From contig NC_134029.1 in the NCBI RefSeq assembly GCF_964204645.1, positions 22,214,450 through 22,278,449 of the forward strand: a stretch of DNA of 64,000 nucleotides, given 5' to 3'. Shown piece after piece: positions 53,951 through 64,000 of the stretch; within the stretch, counting starts at the first letter, position 1; the number at the start of each line of letters is the position of its first letter. The notes below the pieces were generated by a model. The model was not told the origin of the DNA. It worked only from the letters and a program-made list of their open reading frames with translations, and ran no database searches. This DNA is from Tubulanus polymorphus (taxonomy: Eukaryota; Nemertea; Palaeonemertea; Tubulaniformes; Tubulanidae). A program made the translations under genes and the position numbers.

Positions 53951-56289
53951 TGCTGCTAGGCCTATTTGATACTCAAACGTGTGTGTGCGTAGGCTTCTGA
54001 TGATCTTCAGCTTTGACACGGTAACCATCAGTGGTTGGATCCATCGTTTAAATAGCACCTACCGTCTTCACGAAAAATACCCCCATCCTTAATCTGATGG
54101 TAATTTGATAAGACGTCGATCGGCAATTAGTGTTATGATGGATTGATGAAGACTCGTAATGAGCAGTTTACCGCGTTAGTGTGTATAAATACAGATTAAT
54201 AGAGAAGCTAACATAGTACCTCGATATTGTATACAAAACTCTCAAACATGCCGACCAATTACCCTCTTTCATTCATTCGCCGTAGATTTCTTGGGTTTCT
54301 ATCGCGAATGTCCTAGAGATGTATGCTGAAGTTCATATCGAACACGTATTTTATTACAAATACAGCTCACGTTAAAGACAACATTAGTTTTAGCGTCTCT
54401 TAATCTTAATTCATAATCTCCTGACTTATTGGTAAAGGGAGGTTATTTCCGATGGTATATCGAGAATTTGATTTTGATCACAATAATCACAATATTACCT
54501 TATACAAACAGGTGCGCCGTACACGTACACGTATCTGAAATTCTAAATATTCTTTTAATATTCCTATTGATTCTACATTCATATCATATTTTATGTTCAA
54601 AGTCATTTTTACGATGGAATATTTTGTTACAACGAACAGGGAATGTAATAATAATCATAATAATTGTAATGATGAAAATTCTAAATTTTGCAGCAAACGT
54701 CGGCTACAATCACCTGCAGCAAACTGGTGGCAGAACCATCACTCATATTTAGAGAAACAAATCAATTATCCTAGGTACATTTAGGGTAAAACGCTTTTAG
54801 GTCCCCCGATCTGAACTTGAAGTGAACTTATTGAGATTTTGAAGAGGTTCCAGTTACATGACGGCTCTTCTTCTTCTAACTTTCCACCAAAAGAACCAAC
54901 AATAAAACTTTCGCTGATTTCTGTTGTGTGTGCAAGCTGATGATTGTCGCGTACCGAGAATTTCTGTAACGAAATTGAACTGCGTCATAATTCCAACAAC
55001 AGGATAGCTGTCAAATTACATTTGGCGAACATCATTAGTTGCATTCGGTATTGATGAAATAACTTAATTTGTTTTCATGTGATTTGATTTCGGTGTACGC
55101 GCATCGAATTGTGTTGTATCCCGATTATTGAAGTATTTCAACTGGAAAATGTTATTTCGTTCCTAGCACAGTATTAAACTATATACCTGTATTTGCTCAG
55201 TGATGTAAACGGCTGTATCATAGAACGTGTTATATTTCGAGTTTTGCAGTTAGATATAGTCAGCGACAAAGCTCTTGTCCATGTGCACCTTGTTATATGA
55301 TTGATTATGTTAGGCAAAGATGATTTTTTTTCGAAATTGAAAAATGTCTAAAGGGAGATTCCCATCCTTAGATTCCACTGATGCTTATCATTTAAGCGGA
55401 AGCTAGAAACGGAAATTGCAAAATGATCCGTGTGTTGCTGGACCCAGAGGCAGAATAATTCGAGTTACTCAGTGCAACATAACCGCAATAATGATCCGTT
55501 ACTAGTGTGCCTCGGCTAGCATTCAGTCGGTCGTTAACCTTATCGAGCTGAGTTGCAAATGCACGCGCGTATCGTACTTGAGTTTCGTCAGATAAGAAGA
55601 AAAAACATTCAACCAAACGTATTATCGATTAACGTTATTCGTGAAATACCTTGGGCTGATAACGGAGCTTCTCAAAATAATTTAATATTTCCAACAAAAA
55701 AACATGAACAGCGACTTGTATTATTATTCTATCGGAACAGATAAAAACAACATTATTCAAAAAGAAATCCACGATTGTTCATCTATTAATGAATATAGAA
55801 ATAGGGTTCTATCTCATTCCGTAACTATCGCTGTCAGCGTAAAATTAATGCTCTGATTTATCTCATTTGAAAGTTATTGTTTCGGTAAAAGTTTTTCGCC
55901 GCCGTCTCTGGAGAGATTTTGCCGTCAGATACACGAGAAACTCCTCACACTATGACGTTAAGCTGTTTATCCCGCGGCAGATTACATGACTTCACGTAAA
56001 GTGCTGTTAAGATCAACTAACGTGAATCTTTTGTTAAATCCACAGCTTAGTTGCCGATGTTTGTTTAGAAATTCGAAATAACTAAAATGCCTGCGTGACT
56101 CGTTCGTTTATTGATAAACATCTCTTGGCGATAAAGTTCTCGTCAGCGATATCTTTTTTTAAAATCCAATTCAATTCGAATTATCTACTTCGCAGGAAAA
56201 ATGTACACGAAATGAATACGGATATCATTTGCAACTGGTGGAGGGGGAGTTAAGACTCATAAAACCAATTCTACTTCGAATATTCATTA

Positions 56290-56381
56290 AAGAAAGAAAG
56301 AATGAATGAATGAATGAATGAATGAATAAATGAATGAAAGAATGAATGAATGAATGAATGAATGAATGAATGAATGAATGA
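56290..56381. repeat. (AATG)n microsatellite
   Basis: About 90 bp of AATG repeats with a few AAAG and AAAT variants, inside the GABA-B-like intron. Confidence 0.95.
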
Positions 56382-58120
56382 TGACGCACAATTTTGAGAT
56401 GGGTTGAAAGATTCCTGCACTACTTTCTATGCAGCTTGTTTGTTTAACCAGTCTTGGGTTTGGCCATAGCTTTAATTAATAAGTCTCTCGATTGACGGGT
56501 ATTCTGAGATTGCAAAAAATCAATTTTTCATTAGCTACGTCTGTTTCATTTAGACACATATAAGATAAATACGTCACACGGCTCCGCCGAGGTTATATAT
56601 GTCTATATTTCTGGATAATCCTCTGTCCGTTCTAACGAGGCTTTAGTTATTATTTCTGATAATGATACTAGTTATGATAATGATAGCAATAATTTTCTAT
56701 CATACCAGAATATTTCAGAAATGACTTATACAATAGAATTGAAGGTGCACTAAATGTTGATATAACATCCCTTTCAAGTACCGAGGTAGTAAGTCTTATT
56801 CTAGCAAATCTTGATATGTTTGTGAAAGGACAAATATAATATGCCATGAATATGAAAGTTTGTGTCTTGTAAGCGTTTTTATATGCTGGCTTTACTTGCA
56901 AAGATGACACTTTGAAACTATGGCACAGGGCCGTTAACATACTCTGACACCAGTAGAAATGCTAAATAGAAAGAAAAGTCTTTGAAAATTTTCATTAAAG
57001 TTTCGACATGGCGAAGTTTAGCCCGATAGAAAATGGCGTGGAATGATTGTGATATTGTATATGGGCAAAATACTAATACTTTATACACTAGTTCGGTCAT
57101 TCGATCTGTCATTTAATACTGGAGTCAAATATCAGCTGAATTTCAAGCACACTCGCACGTGTACTCGATGAACGCTCAGACCAAATCAATATATTCACAT
57201 TTTGCCTGAAAATATATGTCGATGAATCATCCGAAGCTATGTTTGTTGTATTGAGGATAAAGCTCTATATCATTCTAATAGATTTGGGAGGGAGAAACTA
57301 GGCCGACCTCTATATAGATGATAAAAGCGGTATAAAAACCGAATTAATGTAAATTCGATAGCGTGAGAATTTTCTGATATTTTCTAATTGGAGGTAATAT
57401 AGCGATGGTAGAAGAGAACGCACGATTTATCGAATTCTTATACGATCTATGAATAACCTATACCTTTATGTTCAGGTGTGGTCAAGATATCTTATAAACT
57501 CAGATAAGAGACATTAATTTCAATCATCATCGTATAAACCTATCTACGCAGCATCGAGGGTTCCTGGTTCCAGTATGCCGAAGGGAATAACTTCGATGTT
57601 TCTTTACATATAACCGTTGTATTTCGATTAGCGCGACGTGTGGAGATTCGATCATTACTCGCGTACGGAACATTTTAATAGCTCCTTGATTATACGTTCG
57701 GGTCGATCAGGTAGATATTCCGCACCGGTTTCGGGTTGAGCGTGAATCTTTATCTTAACTCGACGAAAAAAACGCACTTTGTTCTATACAACCAAGATGT
57801 CAGTAATAGAAAAAAACATGCATGGTATATTAGTATATGTAACGTACGTAATGTTCTGGATTTGCTATCTCCGCAACTCAAGCTACAACACGACAAACTA
57901 CTATTTCAAACGGATTATATTTTTATTGAAACGTGTGGCTCTAACTGTGTGATCTTTCATTTCATTACATCATCAATTACAACCAATAGGGCGCACTGCC
58001 GTGGTTAATAATACTGTATTAAGTTTTAAAAGCTGTTATTACCGTTTATTTAATTAATTGTAAATACTGTTTTTTTCCTCCGTATTATATATACCAAGGA
58101 AATGGCTGGAGTGTAATAGA

Positions 58121-58215
58121 TATTCGTATTCGTATTCGTATTCGTATTCGTATTCGTATTCGTATTCGTATTCGTATTCGTATTCGTATTCGTATTCGTA
58201 TTCGTATTCGTATTC
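58121..58215. repeat. (TATTCG)n hexanucleotide array
   Basis: About 16 perfect copies of TATTCG, 95 bp. The lack of sequence decay suggests recent expansion. The unit is not a known animal telomere repeat (TTAGGG). Confidence 0.97.
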
Positions 58216-60259
58216 TGTATTAACCCATTGATCTCAAATACACCACACTGGAAGTAAGATGTTCATAGACCACGACGATCAGGTCTGGTTGGTGAGAGCG
58301 TGGATGATCTCTTGATAACCTTTATTTTGACTGTAATTACGTACAGTCCTGTAATACGCGTGCGGTCCTCGGGAGAGTCTTTATTGCTTTCCGAGTTCGA
58401 ATTAATATCACAACTAACGGTTACAAACGCTACTACAAATCGCTATGCACCTTGTCTCAGTGACATGTCGATGATAAAACGCTTTTGAATGGGTTTCTGA
58501 GTCGTCGTATGTTAAAGATAGTGTTTAATTTAGGTAGAAGCGGCCATTTGCGATACGAATCACGTACACTTAGACCATCCTTATCGGCGCGTTCATGCTG
58601 CGAGTCGTCAACAGATTCTTTTTTCATTTGATTATATAATCGATTGCGAACGAAACACGAATGAAAATAAGGACATTTTGAAAATGCTTGTAAAAATATG
58701 GGTTTTTGTCGAGACGCATATTCAACAATTTGTCGCGCTGCCATTTCAAGGATTAATCAAAAGAGATAGATATTAATTGACTGTATAGACTGTTCGGTCT
58801 AAGCACTGGAGAAAGATTTAAAAAGCTGTGCTGTCTTTTGATTCATCGACTGTGATTTGGCCTTTGTTGTACTATCTACTAAATTTGATTACGGTGGCTA
58901 TTGGGTATCGTTTGAATATTCAATCATCTCCAGTATAGCGTGAAAGTGGGTTAGTTCGCCCAGATTCCGACTACCAGACGCACAGCAATAGCGTCAGTAT
59001 TTCAAAGTTTCGAGGATTAACCGAACTGGTATGTCGTTGTTGAATTTCATCAAATTCAATCAATGGGTTTCTGTCTCGTGTATAGTAAAATCATCTCTCG
59101 CAAAGACTTCTGATTGACAGTTTTCGTTCGGACGCGAATTAAAAGACTAATTCAAATCGTAAAAGTAATTTAGAATCCGCCATAGGAATTTTCCAATTAT
59201 TGGAGATAGAAGCGGGCAATACGCTTGATTAAAGCTACTTTTTTATTTGAATAAACTTGCAGACTATAATATCTCAATTCCAAGCACCACAGTATCGTAT
59301 CGAAGGCAAATATTTAGCTAGCGCCAAACGAGACTTGGACGACAATGAAAAGAAAATACGAATCGTTATCGTAAGCGTCAGGAGAATTACATAAACAAGG
59401 CCATGTTCTCCTATACTGAGTGATCGATCATCGTAAATGTTTTGACGCAGTAACTGGACATATTAGTTGGCTATGATCAAGTATAGTAACGGCGCTTATT
59501 TTCCCTTGTCAATAAGTCACACGCGTCTGTCAACATGTTATTAATGGGCTGCGTTTATGAGTATCACTGTTAGAAGTCAGTCGATGAGATCGACTAGTCC
59601 GGACTGGTCATAGCGCGCATAAACGCTGATGATTTCGATAGGAAAGAAAGTGGAATTTACCGAAGATGACGAATTGTCATATAATAATATATACTACTTG
59701 AATCTTCGGAAGATGATCGAGTGGATTATGGAAATCATATATAACAAAATCCCTCGGGATCAAATCTGTGTGGGGATAGGTTAATTTCATCCTTGAACTT
59801 CTTTTTGCGAATAAGTGTCAATTACTAGGCGAGTACCGATTCGTGTATCACTACAATATGTATTAACACTAACGTCTTCAAGTCTATATACGATATACTT
59901 GACTTGGATTCAGCTATTCATGCCTTCATCGAGTCCCTCCACGCCTGGCGCCGGGTCTTCGCAGTATAAAAAGAAGTATGAACAACTTAAGAAAATATGA
60001 TATATTATTTGAAATAAGAGTTCGGAAAGATTTAATTTCACGCGTGCTTTTGCGTCGTAAGAATATACGAGCAACTGTTATCAATAACTCCTATTCATGC
60101 TCCACGCGGATATATCGGAAGTTTCAGGTTAGCGTCAATAGTTGGCCCGTATCCTGTGTTGGTCATTGAACTGACCAATTTCAAATAAGAAATTAAAAAT
60201 GAACTCTGAACATTTACTCCTATAATCCTATATGTTTTCATTATGTTCAACCATATCTC

Positions 60260-60295
60260 CTGAAGATGACTTGTGTGACACAATCGAAACATGTC
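60260..60295 (+). ncRNA. Candidate hammerhead ribozyme motif
   Basis: CTGAAGA (60260-60266) fits box CUGANGA. A hairpin follows, TTGTG-TGA-CACAA (60271-60283), extended by GA/TC pairs with one bulged C. GAAAC (60286-60290) and AT-GTC (60291-60295) come next, giving a very short stem III and a GUC cleavage triplet. This is the compact layout reported for hammerheads of Penelope-like elements. Stem I is not obvious, and activity may require a dimer. Confidence 0.45.
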
Positions 60296-60582
60296 GTGGA
60301 AATAATCTTTCTTGATGTCTACTTGTTGAGACTATCAGAAATAAGAAATCTCGAACGGACCGTAGTCCACTAATGGTCAAATTGTTTACCATGCCAGAAG
60401 TCACGTCGTCTCGACGAAAATGAGTTTCCTCCTGACAAAATCGAGTTACTGCTCTGAAAACGGCGACCTCGAATCAGCGCGACAGTGGGAACGAATCCCT
60501 CGGTGGAATTAGACCAGGTATCGGTCGATTGCCAATATGAAATCATATCAAATTTCACGACGCATTTAGGCACCGGTAAACA

Positions 60583-60774
60583 GTGACTTGTGGTAACCCG
60601 ATGGGAAATACTGCTCCATACCTTTATCATAGCGAGCTAAGACCGGTGGCGTCTCGTCGGCAGATACCCGTGCTGCATCAGGATCCCGTGTTTCGAGAGG
60701 GAAGTCAGCCCGCGTGGAACCAATACATTACGCATCATCCCGGTACACACCCCGGAGACCTCGGCTCTTGCTGA
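60583..60774 (+). other. GC-richer open patch, unknown
   Basis: 63 codons open with Pro/His-rich content (IPVLHQDPVFREGSQ). The minus strand is also open over 60370-60630. Composition differs from the flanking AT-rich intron and the hammerhead-like motif is only 300 bp away, so it may belong to a mobile element. No domain is recognised. Confidence 0.2.
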
Positions 60775-63700
60775 GCCATTTAATTTCTGAAAATCGACGT
60801 GTAACAGAATCCGATGTTACGGTTACTAATTTCCATCGCATATCTCAGATTATTTACTTACAGGATGTGGTATTCGTGTAACGTTGATCTGTTATGATCT
60901 CCATATTGATTACGCGTATACTTTCGACTCAAACCACGAGTACACGGCGATCATTTCTTCTTATCTGTCTAGCTACAGTCTTTAAGCTTTAAAAATCAAT
61001 TATTTTCTTAACTGGAATAATTTCAGCTTTTATATCAACAACTTGTTCTGATCTGTACAAATTCGATTCGTGTGTCATCTACACTGCTAGAGAATATGAA
61101 GACAGCGCTTTCGTATTAAGACGGTTGTTGTTTAATTTAAACCGTATTGATTCTACTGGGAGAAGTCGAGACTTTTAGCGATCAGTTTGAGAAACTGTGA
61201 ACCGTGTCTGATGAATGACGTCCTTGATTGTTTTACCCCGGTTAAATGCGCAGATAGAAAATACGGAAATTGCCGCGATAGACGGACGAATTGTGTCTGA
61301 ATGAGGAGACTGGATGTTTATAGCAGTGATGTGAATTGAGAATCTGAGACGTGTGGACGCTTTAGTGCCTTTTTATTTCTCTGTTAGTTTTCTTCATCTT
61401 GTGATTAATATTTCGCTATTACTGGTAGGGAAAATACAGAACCTACGTCAGTAACCTCTCATCTGTGATTTCTATAAAATCGTTTTCTCTTACGAAAGAC
61501 AAATAGTCTCATACCGATAATGTTCCTCGGATCTGTATCTTGTTTACTCGGGATCATCGAGTAATTCTTTAAAAAATGTATTCATCCTAGTCGAACTAGT
61601 AAGCATGCTAAAATACACACCACGTTTATTTTTTCGGCTTTCAAATCACTGAATTACATGCCCAATGATAATAACACCATAATTAACTCATAGTACTAAT
61701 TGTGCCAGAATTCTAGTTATTAGAATTTTTATTTTGATTCTGTTAGATTATTATTATGTAAGGTTTTTTCAACCACAACCAATTCGACTGCCGGGTATGA
61801 AAATTGTTGGCGACAGTTACTTTTTGTCTCATCGCCCTACAATTATATAACGGATAATCACAAGATTACTGCTGAGTTTTTTTAACACAGCTGGTATTAT
61901 TCTTTCAAAATGGCGTCTGCAATATTCCAGCGAGAAAAACTGTTTTGCTATGGCATCAATTACGATACAGTTATCAAAGTGGACGTTTTAGGGTCCATGG
62001 TAAAATTTTACTGAGAACTGAAATTAGAACCAACTTGTTTTGTTACCAGTATCGCGCGGAAAATATTTATGGTGAAGTCTTTTATGAAGCACGGAAAAAA
62101 AGAATTATTACGGGTATAACAGCGGTGAACTTTGCTACAGAATTTTCAATAAAATGTTCTCGTTTTATCAGTGCTGCTTATATACAAAACTTTTGTAATT
62201 AACATCAGTGCCCTTTTAGGAGGGAGCTCTTTCAGGGAGAAGAACAGAAATCGATTTCTATTCCTCATATCATAATTACTATGTATAATATATCAACAGT
62301 TTTTATTACATGCGACGACGGAAAGCTTCATTAATCCTGCCAAATGAGGAAAAATAATTAACGCAATACATGTCTACTGTAGTCGCCCAAGCATCCGATA
62401 TTCGTAATCCGGAACACTTAACTACGAATGATGTACTTCGTCTTTACATATGTCTTTGCCATAAACTCAATGAGGCCGCTTTCGTGTAGACTTTTTCTTC
62501 GTCACTCTTTCGCTCAGTAAGGCGAGGTATCAGCTGTAAATGTATGCTGTTTTTCAAATAACCCACTGAATTATGAAATCTTAATCATCTCCGTCGTCTT
62601 TTAGACGTTCGTAGATTGTCTAAACCGCGTATATTATGTGTTATATACCTTTTCGTCGTCCCATCCAGCGCTGGCATGTATCGTCTTTCAAGACGCCAAT
62701 TTATAACGGCTGAAAGAATCTGTCAATCAGCGCAGAATAACTCTTCTAATTTTCCACTTGATGTCTCTGATTTGTAGATTTATATACGTATAACCCTCGT
62801 CGTTCGAACTGAATATGTGAAAGGAAATAGATTTCCTAAACCTCTTGATAGACTGACTAAGTGTCCATAATCTTCCGCTTCGTATGTTTGATGATAAAAT
62901 GGCGACAATGGTTCAAAGTACGCCTAAAGGTGATGGTTTTATTCCGGACTAATCCTCGGACGGCGGAGTTTACGATTTACCGACTTGCCAATACATAATT
63001 AACAACTCAATACAGCCACGCGCAAATCAATTAATCAATACGCGGAGGAAAATCAGAAAATAAGAAATCAATAATAAATGAAATATTCAAATTCAAAATG
63101 TGACAAAACAAAAATCAATAAGCGAGTTATTCGCTAAGTTTTTTTTTAATTACGATATTCAACTTTTTCGCTAATCTTCTAGATCTCTAGATTACTTCAT
63201 ATATGTACCTGTTCTGGTTATTCTTCATCCCCAATCTCATTCGATTCGAAGATAGAAATGAAAATGTTTAAGCAGCGCTGATTTTGTGGCGTACCAAACC
63301 GGCAGATTGCTCGTATCTTCTTTTTCATCGATCACCCAGAATAAAGACAAGGTGAAGTTGTTAAATGCATCACGCATTCAATGATTTGCTACGTCGAATA
63401 TACATAGAAAAGATGAGTACCCGTTACTGCCACTTAAACTCCGGAAACATTAGCTTCCAACTGTTTGCTTGATTACGATTTAACTTCGCATATCCGTAAT
63501 TGAAATCGTCTCTCAGATGAGGGTAACGCAGTAGGCAGTCAATGCTTTAACACCGCAGGTGAAGTTAACATTTCTGAGAGCAGATTCAACAGTCACGGTA
63601 GAAGGTGATACGTTTTCACGAGCGTAATTTAATTGAGTCTTAATATAAACCGAATTGTGTAACAGCAAAACGATTATCAATATTACTATTGTTATTATCA

Positions 63701-64000
63701 TTTTCTCCTGTTAGATGTATATCATCATATAGATTTTATATGAATACATGAATAAGAAAATGATAGATTATATATGATGTTACAATGGAAAAAACCGGGG
63801 TGATATTATATGGAAAGCGTAGCTTGAGGAATATCTCACCCATAGCAAAAAAGAGACGATGCAACAGGACATTGACTTGAGACCAAACGAGCATAGTTCA
63901 AATTCGAACAGAAGATCGGTCAATTTAGCCAACAGGAAACGGGTTTCTAAAGCCACGATTAGCCATTCTAACAAGTCCTTCTAACGAGCTTTGATGAGTG

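Larger units (their letters stand above)
51654..64000 (+). other. Probable first coding intron of the GABA-B-like gene (>12 kb)
   Basis: I looked on the plus strand for the next ligand-domain exon, which typically begins near a conserved Cys-Asp, and found none. No other gene is convincing on either strand. The stretch contains the inverted repeat at 53712-53950, two hammerhead-like motifs, AATG and TATTCG microsatellites, and a GC-richer open patch at 60583-60774 of unknown nature. Confidence 0.55.

Noticed and set aside
59935-60000. Plus-strand frame with SSQYKKKYEQLKK
   Set aside because: It looks coiled-coil-like but has no donor after it, and the string GCAGTATAAAAAG can equally be read as a TATA-like element; too short to call.

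Overview
The window is nuclear DNA of an invertebrate animal. The genes are rich in introns (many only 70-250 bp) with GT-AG splice sites, the DNA is AT-rich, and the proteins are animal-type: a Cys-loop receptor, a class C GPCR, a torsin, and a CUB/sushi receptor. A lophotrochozoan (mollusc, annelid, nemertean or brachiopod) seems most likely, but that is inference; nothing here fixes the phylum.

Layout. 1-1747 (+): 3' part of N-acetylglucosamine-6-phosphate deacetylase (AMDHD2), eight exons. 2566-5473 (+): complete phosphoglycerate kinase, eleven exons, 415 residues. 6384-7838 (-): C2H2 zinc-finger protein, convergent with PGK. 8396-9231 (-): possible small gene of unknown family. 10400-16585 (+): complete 23-exon single-pass receptor with signal peptide, two CUB domains, 17 sushi domains, one membrane helix and a tyrosine-rich tail. 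Its last 12 sushi domains are six tandem copies of a two-exon A+B unit. 17094-18692 (+): torsin-4A-like AAA+ protein in one coding exon. 19443-34301 (-): complete nicotinic-acetylcholine-receptor-type subunit, six coding exons, including a 45-nt exon and a signal-peptide exon 8.6 kb upstream of the next one.

From 34.3 to 50.3 kb no gene can be named. This stretch holds repeats and a few exon-like open frames. At 50298 (+) begins a GABA-B-like class C GPCR. Its first coding exon encodes about 400 residues of Asn/Ser-rich linker before the ligand-binding fold starts, and the rest of the window appears to be its first coding intron.

Repeats include two related MITEs, a perfect 848-bp tandem duplication inside the first nAChR intron, a pair of diverged dispersed repeats, a 113-bp-arm inverted repeat, two hammerhead-ribozyme-like motifs, and long AT, AATG and TATTCG microsatellites.

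The genes do not form a pathway. AMDHD2 and PGK are housekeeping enzymes. The two neural receptor genes (nAChR, GABA-B-like) have long repeat-laden introns, in contrast to the compact genes on the left.
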